NCBI RefSeq assembly: GCF_902388705.1
Contig: NZ_CABMQJ010000007.1
Coordinates: forward strand, 34,738 to 98,737
Direction: 5' to 3'
Length of the DNA stretch: 64,000 nt
Source: an uncultured Alistipes sp.
Lineage (GTDB): Bacteria > Bacteroidota > Bacteroidia > Bacteroidales > Rikenellaceae
Of this stretch, positions 16,152 through 25,807 are shown one piece after another. Position numbers and translations under genes: made by a program. The notes under the pieces were generated by a model. It was not told the DNA's origin. It was given only the letters and a program-made list of their open reading frames with translations, and searched no databases. Numbering within the stretch: the first letter of the stretch is position 1; the number at the start of each line of letters is the position of its first letter.

Positions 16152-16967
16152 TCAGTACTGCTCTTTCTCGTTGGGGAAGTCGCAGTCCTTGACATCCTTG
16201 ATATATTGCGTCACGGCGCCCGTCATCACCTCGTGCAGGTCGGCATAGCGGCGCAGGAAGCGGGGCGAAAACCCTTTGTTAATGCCCAGCATATCGTGAA
16301 TCACCAACACCTGCCCGTCGCAGCCGTTGCCGGCGCCGATGCCGATCGTGGGAACCGGAATCTCCTGCGTCACGCGTGTGGCCAGCGCCGCCGGAATCTT
16401 TTCGAGCACGATGCCGAAGCACCCTGCGTCGCTCAAAAGGCGTGCGTCACGCACGAGTTTGGCGGCTTCGGCCTCCTCCTTGGCGCGGACGCTGTACGTA
16501 CCGAATTTATGAATCGACTGGGGCGTCAGTCCGAGGTGTCCCATGACCGGAATGCCGGCCGAAAGAATCCGGTTGACCGATTCGAGAATCTCCTCGCCGC
16601 CCTCGATTTTCACGGCGTCGGCTTCGGTTTCTTTCATGATGCGAACAGCCGAGTCGAGCGCCACTTTGGAATTGCCCTGATAGGTTCCGAAAGGCAGGTC
16701 GACGACCACCAGAGCCCGGTTGACGGCGCGTACGACCGAGCGGGCGTGGTAAATCATCATATTGAGGGTAATGGGAAGCGTGGTTTCATAGCCGGCCATC
16801 ACGTTGGCCGCCGAGTCGCCGACGAGAATCACGTCGATACCGGCGGCATCGACGATTTTCGCCATCGAATAATCGTACGAGGTCAGCATGGCAATCTTCT
16901 CGCCCCGCTGCTTCATCTCCGTCAGACGGTAGGTCGTCACAGCCCTGACAGTACTTTCTACAGACAT
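16152..16967 (-). CDS. panB: 3-methyl-2-oxobutanoate hydroxymethyltransferase
   Basis: This 271-residue enzyme transfers a hydroxymethyl group from methylene-tetrahydrofolate to alpha-ketoisovalerate, the first step of pantothenate and CoA synthesis. The metal-binding and substrate motifs are present: LTSYDYSMAKIVDAAGIDVI, VGDSAANVMAGYETT, VKIEGGEE and the catalytic Glu region VLEKIPA, followed by TIGIGAGNGCDGQVLV. It is monocistronic: a canonical promoter lies at 17140-17171, a stem-forming leader follows, and an intrinsic terminator comes after the gene. No panC or panD is adjacent. Confidence 0.97.
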   Translation of the reverse strand: MSVESTVRAVTTYRLTEMKQRGEKIAMLTSYDYSMAKIVDAAGIDVILVGDSAANVMAGYETTLPITLNMMIYHARSVVRAVNRALVVVDLPFGTYQGNSKVALDSAVRIMKETEADAVKIEGGEEILESVNRILSAGIPVMGHLGLTPQSIHKFGTYSVRAKEEAEAAKLVRDARLLSDAGCFGIVLEKIPAALATRVTQEIPVPTIGIGAGNGCDGQVLVIHDMLGINKGFSPRFLRRYADLHEVMTGAVTQYIKDVKDCDFPNEKEQY

Positions 16968-17133
16968 AATTTTTAATATGAATCCGATGGATTATTCAAC
17001 ATTTTCAACTGTTCGCAAGGCTTCGGTACGGAACCCATCGGATTCGTATTGCGGCGCTGGTGCACCGGCTCCATATCGACAATCCCTCCAAACCTTCCTA
17101 AAAAAGGAAGACTTACGTTCGTTCACTTGTAAA
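16968..17133 (-). promoter_or_regulatory. Structured 5' leader of panB (about 166 nt)
   Basis: Measured from the promoter at 17140-17171, the panB leader is about 166 nt. Its 3' half forms a perfect 11-bp long-range stem: GAATCCGATGG (complement of 17035-17045) with CCATCGGATTC (complement of 16980-16990). Inside it lies a hairpin, GGTTCCG with CGAAGCC, carrying one C-A mismatch. A further CTTCCT/AGGAAG hairpin sits at 17094-17110. The 3' arm of the large stem ends 12 bases before the ATG, where it could affect translation. It does not match a riboswitch I know in this phylum. Confidence 0.5.
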
Positions 17134-17139
17134 CCGGCG

Positions 17140-17171
17140 CAAAGATAGCGCAAGCCGGGCGCAAAGCCAAA
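17140..17171 (-). promoter_or_regulatory. Canonical promoter of panB
   Basis: On the minus strand TTTG (17168-17171) and TATCTTTG (17140-17147) are separated by exactly 20 bases, a full match to the Bacteroidota housekeeping promoter. Confidence 0.85.
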
Positions 17172-17230
17172 TTTATTTGTACTTTGCCGAAACGCAGCCT
17201 GCCGGGGCCGCTGCTTTCCCCGCAGTAAAG

Positions 17231-17767
17231 TCACCGTTTCGGCCGGAGCCGGCAGAAAAAACTCCACAGGACGACCCCGCCCGAAACCGACACGTTAATC
17301 GAATGTTTCGTCCCGGCCTGCGGAATCTCGATTGCGCCGTGGCACATATCCACGGCCTGCTGCCCCACTCCCATCACCTCGTTGCCGAACACCAGTGCGT
17401 ATTTCACGCCCGGCTCGGCCCGGAACGCATCGAGCATCACGGCCCCTTCGACCTGCTCGACGGCATAGACCCGGTAGCCGTCGCCGCGCAGGCGGGCGAT
17501 GCATTCCTCCGTCGTTTGATAATAAGTCCACGGCACGGTCAGCTCGGCGCCGAGCGCCGTCTTGTGGATGTCGCGGTTAGGCGGTGTGGCGGTTATGCCG
17601 CACAGGGCGATACGCTCCACGGCAAAGGCGTCGCCCGTACGGAAGAAAGCCCCCACGTTCTGCAGCGAACGGACGTTGTCCAGCACCACCGCAACGGGCA
17701 TCTTCTCCATCGCGGCAAACTCCCCGGCCGTGGGTCGGCCGAGCTCTTCGTTGGTGATTTTGCGCAT
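17231..17767 (-). CDS. SpoU/TrmH family RNA 2'-O-methyltransferase
   Basis: A 178-residue SPOUT-fold methyltransferase. Motif 1 is NVRSLQNVGAFFRTGDAF, motif 2 is ALVFGNEVMGV and motif 3 is IPQAGTKHSINVSVSGGVVL, in the order that forms the SAM-binding trefoil knot. There is no extra N-terminal RNA-binding domain, so the target (tRNA or rRNA ribose) cannot be assigned. Upstream, CAAAATTA at 17787-17794 reads TAATTTTG on the minus strand, a good -7 box 20 bases before the ATG. The gene is divergent from the barrel/glnS operon. Confidence 0.9.
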   Translation of the reverse strand: MRKITNEELGRPTAGEFAAMEKMPVAVVLDNVRSLQNVGAFFRTGDAFAVERIALCGITATPPNRDIHKTALGAELTVPWTYYQTTEECIARLRGDGYRVYAVEQVEGAVMLDAFRAEPGVKYALVFGNEVMGVGQQAVDMCHGAIEIPQAGTKHSINVSVSGGVVLWSFFCRLRPKR

Positions 17768-17786
17768 AAGTTCTCTATTAGTGCTG

Positions 17787-17794
17787 CAAAATTA
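17787..17794 (-). promoter_or_regulatory. -7 box of SpoU gene
   Basis: Reads TAATTTTG on the minus strand, 20 bases before the start codon; no -33 TTTG at standard spacing. Confidence 0.45.
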
Positions 17795-17816
17795 GACATT
17801 TTTAAAATCTTTTCCC

Positions 17817-17824
17817 TACTTTTG
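17817..17824 (+). promoter_or_regulatory. -7 box of barrel protein-glnS operon
   Basis: TACTTTTG is an exact TAnnTTTG match 24 bases before the start codon; the -33 element is weak. Confidence 0.5.
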
Positions 17825-17847
17825 TCAGTTGATTCAAAAATCATTTT

Positions 17848-18966
17848 ATGAAACTATTTCGACTCGTTTTATCGTTGGCTTTCGTCGCTTCCGTCGCCGC
17901 AGGCCATGCGCAGGAAATCATAGTCGGGGCCGACTTCGATATGTATTTCGACAACAAGGAGTTCGGCAACAACACGTTCGCGGTGCCGGGGCTGGACATC
18001 GAGTCCGGCACCGACTTCGCAGCACGCCTGATTCCCAAAATCGGGGTGCGCTGGGAAGAAAAGAACACGCTGGTATTCGGCGTCGACATGCTCCAGAACT
18101 TCGGGGAGAAAAACTCCGGGTTCCTTTCCGACGTAAAACCCATCGTCTACTACCAGTTCCTCACCCCCAAGGTCAAAGCCGTGGCCGGTATCTTCACCCG
18201 CGACATGACCCACAGCGACGATTATTCGACGGCGTTTTTCACCGATTCCCACAAATTCATCCACAACCGCATGAACGGCGTGCTGGCGCAATACAACTCG
18301 GGGCCGTCGTATGTCGAGTTCATCTGCGACTGGGAGGGCATGTATTCGGAAAATTCGCGCGAAAAGTTCCGCATATTGAGTTCCGGACGCCATTACCTCA
18401 AATATTTCTATTACGGCTACAACTTCTCGATGTTCCACTTCGCGGGACAGAAAGGGGCGCAACTCGAGAACGTCGTGGACGCATTCCTGCTCAACCCGGC
18501 CGTGGGCGTGAAATTCAGCGCCTTTTTCGACTTCGACATCAGGCTGGGACTGTTGCAGTCGGCACAGCGCGACCGCAGTTTCGGACATTCGTGGGAAACG
18601 CCGCGCATGGGCGAGTTCGGCTTCAAGATGAGCCGCTGGGGCTTCACCCTCGACGAGCGGCTCTATTTCGGCAACAACCTGAACCCGTTCTTCGGGGGCC
18701 ACACCATCGACAACGAAGACGGAACGACGACCTATATTCCCTACGGACGCGAACTGTACCCCGGAGAGAGTTTTTTCCGCACGGACAAGAACGTCTACAA
18801 CCGGGCTTCGCTCTCCTACGCCAAGTGGTTTTTCAAGGATACGGTACGCGTCAAGGCCGAATTCGTAACCCATTACGACGGCACGGGGCTCGGCTCCCAA
18901 CAGAAACTCGAAGTAGCCGTGCGGTTCTTAAAGACCGCATACAACAGCAAGAATCATAAAAAATAA
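17848..18966 (+). CDS. Outer-membrane beta-barrel protein of unknown function
   Basis: A 372-residue protein with a signal peptide cut near residue 21-22 (ASVAAGHAQ). The mature part is rich in aromatic beta strands of alternating polarity, for example EIIVGADFDMYFDN, PKIGVRWEEKNTLVFGVDM and KPIVYYQFLTPKVKAVAGIF. The strand pattern and length suit a barrel of 14-18 strands. No conserved enzyme motif is visible and the family is not recognised beyond general Bacteroidota outer-membrane proteins. The gene ends 5 bases before glnS and shares its promoter, an unusual partner for a tRNA synthetase that probably reflects co-transcription only. Confidence 0.7.
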   Translation: MKLFRLVLSLAFVASVAAGHAQEIIVGADFDMYFDNKEFGNNTFAVPGLDIESGTDFAARLIPKIGVRWEEKNTLVFGVDMLQNFGEKNSGFLSDVKPIVYYQFLTPKVKAVAGIFTRDMTHSDDYSTAFFTDSHKFIHNRMNGVLAQYNSGPSYVEFICDWEGMYSENSREKFRILSSGRHYLKYFYYGYNFSMFHFAGQKGAQLENVVDAFLLNPAVGVKFSAFFDFDIRLGLLQSAQRDRSFGHSWETPRMGEFGFKMSRWGFTLDERLYFGNNLNPFFGGHTIDNEDGTTTYIPYGRELYPGESFFRTDKNVYNRASLSYAKWFFKDTVRVKAEFVTHYDGTGLGSQQKLEVAVRFLKTAYNSKNHKK

Positions 18967-18971
18967 CAGAT

Positions 18972-20648
<1,677 letters not shown>

Positions 20649-20671
20649 CAGGCTTCCGCCCTGCAAACAGG

Positions 20672-20697
20672 AACCGCCCCACCGGGGCGGTTTTTTG
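20672..20697 (+). terminator. Terminator of glnS
   Basis: AACCGCCCC (20672-20680) pairs with 20684-20692 around a 3-base loop, followed by a T-tract. Confidence 0.93.
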
Positions 20698-20795
20698 TTT
20701 TTCTCCAGAAGAGGCCACGCAGCCGGAAGCAAGACACGAATGCGTACGGGCGGCCTATGGTTCGGCAGGCGGCATTCCCGGGCGATACCGGCATT

Positions 20796-20829
20796 AAAAA
20801 GGGAGCTTTCATGAAAAAGCTCCCTTTTT
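20796..20829 (-). terminator. Terminator of AraC/GyrI-type gene
   Basis: A perfect 14-bp stem (20796-20809 with 20816-20829) ends in a T-tract on the minus strand, 13 bases past the stop codon. Confidence 0.9.
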
Positions 20830-20842
20830 ATCCGGAGGCCTG

Positions 20843-21706
20843 TCACTTTACCGGTATGTAGATTTCGGTCTTCAGTTTCCCGGCGGGAACCCGGTCGGGA
20901 TTATTGAGGTACTTCTCGAAACAGGGGCTGTCGCGCAGTTCGCACCCGCTGTCGGGCAGCCATTCGCGGCAGATTTTGCGATAGGCGCCACCCAGCCCCG
21001 AGTAGGGGCCCGTATAGGTGAAGACGGCATAGCGGCCTCCGCCGACCGTTTTCACGCCGACAGGCCCCGCAGCGACCGGGCCTTTCGGGACGACCAGACA
21101 TACGTCGCAGCGCAGGTCGTCGGCTTTCGAAATATCGGGGTCGTTATGGTAGACGACGATATTTTCGATGCCTGCGGAAAAGAGTTTGTACTCCTTGACA
21201 TACCGCCACAGGGCAGCGAAGCTGTCGCAGTAATCGACTTTACTGTAATTTCCCTGCGCACGGATATAGGCGACGGGCTTTTCGGGAATTTCCCGGATTT
21301 TGGGTTTCGACAACCGGACTTCGGCGGCCTGCGGCATGACTGTACTCATGGGCGGAAAGATTTTAGCGGTTCGGTACTCTGTGGGCGAGATGCCGAAAAA
21401 CCGCCCGAAAGCCTTGGTCAGCGACGACGGGGCGTCGTAGCCCACGCGGTAGGCGATCTCCGAAACCGGCAGGTCGCTGTAACGCAGCAGCCGGGCCGCC
21501 GTTTCGATGCGCGTGCGGACAATGAACTCCCCGACGGGCTCGCCCAGGAACGCCGAAACGATACGGTGGAAATGGCAGGGCGAAAAGGAGGACACCTCGG
21601 CCAGCGTGCGCAGGTCGATATTCCCGTCCAGGTGGGTGCGGATGTATTCGACGACGACGTTGATACGCCGCTGGTAATCGTCTGTCGTGGCTGGTTTGTT
21701 CTTCAT
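20843..21706 (-). CDS. AraC-family regulator with GyrI-like effector domain
   Basis: A 287-residue regulator. The N-terminal AraC double helix-turn-helix spans about 12-112 (VVEYIRTHLDGNIDLRTLAE, then PVSEIAYRVGYDAPSSLTKA with FFGISPTEYR). Residues about 125-287 form a GyrI-like/SOUL ligand domain (EIPEKPVAYIRAQGNY; GGGRYAVFTYTGPYSGLGGAY; FEKYLNN), as in SbmC, Rob and BmrR-type drug sensors. It probably binds a cationic or hydrophobic small molecule and controls efflux or detoxification genes, but no such gene is adjacent. Candidate -7 boxes read TAATTTTG (21729-21736) and TACCTTTG (21714-21721) on the minus strand. Confidence 0.9.
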   Translation of the reverse strand: MKNKPATTDDYQRRINVVVEYIRTHLDGNIDLRTLAEVSSFSPCHFHRIVSAFLGEPVGEFIVRTRIETAARLLRYSDLPVSEIAYRVGYDAPSSLTKAFGRFFGISPTEYRTAKIFPPMSTVMPQAAEVRLSKPKIREIPEKPVAYIRAQGNYSKVDYCDSFAALWRYVKEYKLFSAGIENIVVYHNDPDISKADDLRCDVCLVVPKGPVAAGPVGVKTVGGGRYAVFTYTGPYSGLGGAYRKICREWLPDSGCELRDSPCFEKYLNNPDRVPAGKLKTEIYIPVK

Positions 21707-21773
21707 CTCGCAGCAAAGGTATCCCCTGCAAAATTAACGGACTTTTCCGATTTTGCGAATTTAACGGAATACC

Positions 21774-22787
21774 CTACATCATCCGCCCGAAAGTCCGCCG
21801 GCCGAAAAGGTAGCGAAGCAGGATGGAGCCCGGATAGATTTTGTCCGACGTGCGGACGACACGGCTCTGCCGGATGAAACGGCGCTTGCGGTTCATGGCG
21901 GGATGCCATTTCAGGAAATCCCGCCAGGCACGGAATACGGCCCGGAAATTATCGGCCCGTCCCTGCGCCAGATACGACAGCGCCGCCGCGAAATCCAACA
22001 CGGGCCGCGTCGCAGCCACCACGACACGCTGCCACGAAGTCGAACATTTGTAAAGCATCGCCAGGTTATTGCGGTGGTTGTAAAAAACCTTGGCCGGGGA
22101 ATCGGTGGTCAGGGTGCCGCCGCCGAGATGGTAGACCGTACTCTGCGGCACGACCCGTACCCGGTAGCCGGCGAGCTGCATGCGCCAGCAGAGGTCAATC
22201 TCCTCCATGTGGGCGAAGAAATCGGCGTCGAATCCACCCAATGCGTGGAAAACATCGGCCCGGCAGCAGAATGCGGCGCCGCTGACCCAGAAAACATCCC
22301 GGGCATCGTCGTACTGTCCCGTGTCGGTTTCGACACACTTCAGGATACGGCCGCGGCAAAAGGGATAGCCCAGGAAATCGATGAACCCGCCCGAGGCGCC
22401 CGCATATTCGAACTTCTCACGGTCGGCCCACGAAATCAGCTTCGGGGACACCACGGCCACATCGGGTTCCCGCTCAAGCACCTCGAGCAGCGGGGCGATC
22501 CACCCCGCAGGCGTTTCTACATCGGAGTTAAGCAGCAGGTAGTAATCGGCCTCGACCTGCGCCAAAGCACGGTTGTAACCGCCGGCAAACCCGTAGTTGG
22601 CATCCATACGCAGCACCGTGACGGAGGGAAACTCCGTCGCCAGCACCGACAGCGAATCGTCCGTCGACCCGTTGTCCGCAACCACGATTCCGACCCCTTC
22701 GGGGGCGTGTGCGACGACGCTGGGCAGGAAACGGCGCAGGTGCTCCGCACCGTTCCAGTTGAGTATGACGATTTTAGCGACCGACAT
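21774..22787 (-). CDS. Family 2 glycosyltransferase
   Basis: A 337-residue GT-A fold transferase. Its start AKIVILNWNGAEHLRRFLPS is typical of rhamnosyl/galactofuranosyl-like GT2 proteins. VVADNGSTDDSLSVL binds the nucleotide and LLLNSDVETPAGW carries the DxD-equivalent (Ser-Asp). The acceptor region has HMEEIDLCWRMQLAGY, with the usual catalytic-base acidic cluster. The C terminus from about 240 has one or two amphipathic or hydrophobic helices. The gene overlaps the upstream acyltransferase by 14 bases, so the two are translationally linked. A role in envelope glycolipid or lipooligosaccharide assembly is inferred from this pairing. Confidence 0.9.
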   Translation of the reverse strand: MSVAKIVILNWNGAEHLRRFLPSVVAHAPEGVGIVVADNGSTDDSLSVLATEFPSVTVLRMDANYGFAGGYNRALAQVEADYYLLLNSDVETPAGWIAPLLEVLEREPDVAVVSPKLISWADREKFEYAGASGGFIDFLGYPFCRGRILKCVETDTGQYDDARDVFWVSGAAFCCRADVFHALGGFDADFFAHMEEIDLCWRMQLAGYRVRVVPQSTVYHLGGGTLTTDSPAKVFYNHRNNLAMLYKCSTSWQRVVVAATRPVLDFAAALSYLAQGRADNFRAVFRAWRDFLKWHPAMNRKRRFIRQSRVVRTSDKIYPGSILLRYLFGRRTFGRMM

Positions 22788-23694
22788 TTGTGCGTTTGTG
22801 TTTCCAGCGGCGGTGCGACCACATCCACAGCTCAGGGCATTCGCAAATCATTGCCTCCAGCCGCCGGACGTAACGCTCCGTAATTTCGTATTCGGCGACC
22901 TGCTCCTCGCCGTCGTATATCGGTTCGAACGACATCTGGTAGCGTCCCCGCTGCAGGCGCTCCATCTTGACGAAATAGACCGGCAGGTGGCAGCGCAGCG
23001 CCAGTTTCTCCCCGCCGTCGAAGAAAATCGTGTCCTGGTTGAGGAAACGGAACCAGTGGCTGTCGGGACGGCGCGGCGGATTCTGGTCGGCGATAAGCCC
23101 CATCACGAGGTTCTTGCCGTCGACGCCGTGCTCCCGGTTACGCAGGTAAAAGCGCAGCGAATCCTTCATCGCCACGGTCATCGAATTCTCGTAGTTGCGC
23201 AGACGCTGGTAGAGGTGTTCCATCACTTTGCTGCGCAGCGGATGGTAAACGGCCACAAGCATCTGCGAGCGTTCGTAAAGCCCCCAGTAAGAGCAATATT
23301 CCCAGCAGCCGAAATGGGCCGTCATGGCAATCCAGTCGCGGCCGTGCACTTTTCGGTAATGTTCGTCGAACCCTTTCACCGTAAGCACCGTGCGGGCTTT
23401 CTCCTCGCCCATGTGGGCCATATTGACCGTATCGACGAATATTTCGGCCAGCGTACGGTAGAAATTGCGGCGGATAGCAATCCGCTCCCCCTCGCTCTTC
23501 CCGGGGAACGAATTCCGCAGGTTGGCGTCCACGACCTTCATGCGGTAACGCAGGCAGTAGTACAACAGGAAAAAGAGCAGGTTCTCGACGATGTAGTATT
23601 TGAACCAGTACGGCAATACGGCGAAAAAACGGGCTCCGAGCCATAAGGCCTCCAACCACACTCTCTGTACGAAATTCAGCTCTGCACGTTTCAT
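22774..23694 (-). CDS. LpxL/HtrB-family lysophospholipid or lipid A acyltransferase
   Basis: A 306-residue member of the LpxL/LpxM acyltransferase family. One hydrophobic N-terminal segment (residues about 25-50) anchors it in the inner membrane. The catalytic His-x4-Glu motif is seen in TAHFGCWEY near residue 150, and a second conserved block is GLIADQNPPR followed by RFLNQDTIFFDGGEKLA. It should transfer a secondary acyl chain to lipid A or a related lipid. It lies 12 bases after the DUF389 gene and overlaps the GT2 gene by 14 bases, in a five-gene operon. Confidence 0.88.
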   Translation of the reverse strand: MKRAELNFVQRVWLEALWLGARFFAVLPYWFKYYIVENLLFFLLYYCLRYRMKVVDANLRNSFPGKSEGERIAIRRNFYRTLAEIFVDTVNMAHMGEEKARTVLTVKGFDEHYRKVHGRDWIAMTAHFGCWEYCSYWGLYERSQMLVAVYHPLRSKVMEHLYQRLRNYENSMTVAMKDSLRFYLRNREHGVDGKNLVMGLIADQNPPRRPDSHWFRFLNQDTIFFDGGEKLALRCHLPVYFVKMERLQRGRYQMSFEPIYDGEEQVAEYEITERYVRRLEAMICECPELWMWSHRRWKHKRTNVGR

Positions 23695-23706
23695 CCGACA
23701 AATCGG

Positions 23707-25086
23707 TTACGGTTCGACGAAAAGTTTCACGTTATCCACCTTGGTGCGTATCCGCAGCCAGCGCGTCAACGTCGTCCGGTCGATCGAGTCGGTGGGAACC
23801 TTCGGCGTGACCACACAGACCAGGGTCGTATCCCGGGGCGTACCGGCGATGTCGAACGTAATGCCTTTCATCAGCGAAATGGCCTCGATGTTCTCCATCA
23901 TGGCCCCCACTTCGCGCGAAATATCGTCCACCTCGACATTGGTGACGCGGTAGCGTTTGAGCTGGGTCGCCATCTCGCCGATCCGTTTGTTCTTCTCCTC
24001 CAGCAACTCGAGGTAACTCTGCTGCAGCGACGCCACGTCGATTTTGTCCGCCGTGTTGGCCTGCCGGACGACCAGTTCGGCCTTTTCGAGGCCGAAGCCC
24101 CGCATCTGGGCGCGGGCATTCTCGATGACCTCGTCGTCGAGCGGCTCGCCCACCAACAGCAGTTCGATCTGCGAGGGATGTCCGCGGTGCGCATAATGCT
24201 TGTTGCACTCAATCACACGCGTGTGCGGGAAGTTGAAAACCTGCGAAACATATTTGTCGGCCACGGCTTCGAACAGCGACACCCGCACCATATGAAATCC
24301 GATGATAACGCTCGGGATGAAGGTAACCAGCGTAATTGCCATCATCAGGCGTTTGACGTTGCGTTCGCGCACCTTATCCATAAAGGCCTTTTTCTCGTAT
24401 TGGAGAAAACGCACCATGGCGTAGGTCGCCAGCGCGATGAACACCGAGTTGATGAAGAAGAGGTAGAACGCGCCGATGAAAAACTTTATCTGCCCGGTAG
24501 CCAGACCGAATCCCGCCGTGCAGAGGGGCGGAATCAGCGCCGTGGCAATCGCCACGCCCGGGATAACGGTCGAAGTCCGATCCTGCCGCGTCTGCGCCAC
24601 GATGCCCGCCAGACCGCCGAACAGGGCAATCAGCACGTCGTAGGTCGTCGGTACGGTGCGGGCCAGCAGCTCGCTGCTGTTCGACGAAAGGGGCGACACG
24701 AGGAAATAGACCGTCGAAGTGATGATTGCCACGATGAACATCAGCGCGTAGTTGCGCAGCGACTTTTTCAGCAGTTCGAAATCGTTGATGCCCAGCGAAA
24801 GTCCGACGCCCATAATCGGCCCCATAATCGGGGAAATAAGCATGGCGCCGATAATCACGGCGGCCGAATTGACGTTCAGTCCCAGCGACGCAATCATCGT
24901 CGCGAAAATCAGCACCCACAGGTTGACCCCGCGGAATTCCACACCCTTGCTGATGGCAGCCACGACCTCGTCGCGCTGCGCCTTATCCTCGTCGAGGCTA
25001 AACCGCCCCTTGAGGAACTCGCGCATCTCCCCGACCCAGGCCGAGAAAGAGCGTTTTACCTTATGCGTATCGTTGTTGTTCTCCAT
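23707..25086 (-). CDS. DUF389/TIGR00341 membrane protein
   Basis: This 459-residue protein has a polar N terminus (to about 50), then about six membrane spans of the DUF389 family (LWVLIFATMIASLGLN, AAVIIGAMLISPIMGPIMGV, IVAIITSTVYFLVSPLSS and VIPGVAIATALIPPLCTAGF). Residues about 285-459 form a soluble domain with a helical Glu/Lys-rich stretch near 365-395 that may be a coiled coil. The glycine/proline motif GAMLISPIMGPIMG is the family hallmark. No transport or enzyme activity is firmly established for the family. It sits between rsmI and the acyltransferase in one operon. Confidence 0.88.
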   Translation of the reverse strand: MENNNDTHKVKRSFSAWVGEMREFLKGRFSLDEDKAQRDEVVAAISKGVEFRGVNLWVLIFATMIASLGLNVNSAAVIIGAMLISPIMGPIMGVGLSLGINDFELLKKSLRNYALMFIVAIITSTVYFLVSPLSSNSSELLARTVPTTYDVLIALFGGLAGIVAQTRQDRTSTVIPGVAIATALIPPLCTAGFGLATGQIKFFIGAFYLFFINSVFIALATYAMVRFLQYEKKAFMDKVRERNVKRLMMAITLVTFIPSVIIGFHMVRVSLFEAVADKYVSQVFNFPHTRVIECNKHYAHRGHPSQIELLLVGEPLDDEVIENARAQMRGFGLEKAELVVRQANTADKIDVASLQQSYLELLEEKNKRIGEMATQLKRYRVTNVEVDDISREVGAMMENIEAISLMKGITFDIAGTPRDTTLVCVVTPKVPTDSIDRTTLTRWLRIRTKVDNVKLFVEP

Positions 25087-25098
25087 AATCGTTATCCG

Positions 25099-25803
25099 TT
25101 ACTCGTCGTCCGCCGGCATTTCCCGCTTGGATTTGGGTTTCCCGGCCAGCACGATCACGAATTCGCCTTTGGGCTCCGTCGTACGGAAATGCTCCAGCAC
25201 TTCGGCGACGGTTCCGCGTACGGTTTGTTCGAATTTTTTGGTCAGTTCGCGCGACACCGACACCCGGCGCTGCGGCCCGAAAACTTCGGCAAACTGCTCG
25301 AGGCACTTCACGACCCGGTAGGGCGATTCGTAGAAAATCATCGTCCGCTCCTCGTCCGCCAGCGACTGCAACTGCTTCGCCCGGCCTTTTTTCTGGGGCA
25401 GGAAGCCCTCGAAACAAAACCGGTCGCAGGGAAAGCCGCTCTGCACCAAGGCCGGAACCAGCGCCGTGGCCCCGGGCAGGGTTTCGACCTCGATGCCCGC
25501 CTCGACGCAAGTCCGCACGAGCAGGAACCCCGGATCGGAAATGCCGGGTGTGCCGGCATCCGACACGAGGGCCGCATTGCGCCCGGCGGCAATCGATTCG
25601 GCCACCATCCTGACCGTGGCGTGCTCGTTGAACTTATGGTGCGAATGGAGTTTCTTCTCGATGCCGAGGTGTTTCAACAGGAACGAAGTCGTCCGCGTAT
25701 CCTCCGCAAGGATAAAATCCACCTCGCGCAGGACATTGACCGCGCGGAGCGTAATATCGTCGAGGTTGCCGATCGGCGTGGGTACGATATAAAGCTTTGC
25801 CAT
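25099..25803 (-). CDS. rsmI: 16S rRNA (cytidine-1402 2'-O)-methyltransferase
   Basis: A 234-residue RsmI, which methylates the ribose of C1402 in the decoding centre of 16S rRNA. The tetrapyrrole-methylase fold is evident: LYIVPTPIGNLDDITLRA at the N terminus, EDTRTTSFLLKHLGI, ALVSDAGTPGISDPGFLLV and GATALVPALVQSGFPCDRF, followed by FYESPYRVVKCLEQ. It is shorter than the E. coli protein because the C-terminal extension is absent, as in many Bacteroidota. It starts 4 bases after the Glu/Pro-rich gene and precedes the DUF389 gene by 12 bases. Confidence 0.95.
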   Translation of the reverse strand: MAKLYIVPTPIGNLDDITLRAVNVLREVDFILAEDTRTTSFLLKHLGIEKKLHSHHKFNEHATVRMVAESIAAGRNAALVSDAGTPGISDPGFLLVRTCVEAGIEVETLPGATALVPALVQSGFPCDRFCFEGFLPQKKGRAKQLQSLADEERTMIFYESPYRVVKCLEQFAEVFGPQRRVSVSRELTKKFEQTVRGTVAEVLEHFRTTEPKGEFVIVLAGKPKSKREMPADDE

Positions 25804-25807
25804 GCAG

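Noticed and set aside
16992..17267. A 91-codon minus-strand frame across the panB leader
   Set aside because: It includes the promoter and stem structure and overlaps the end of the SpoU gene; no protein features.
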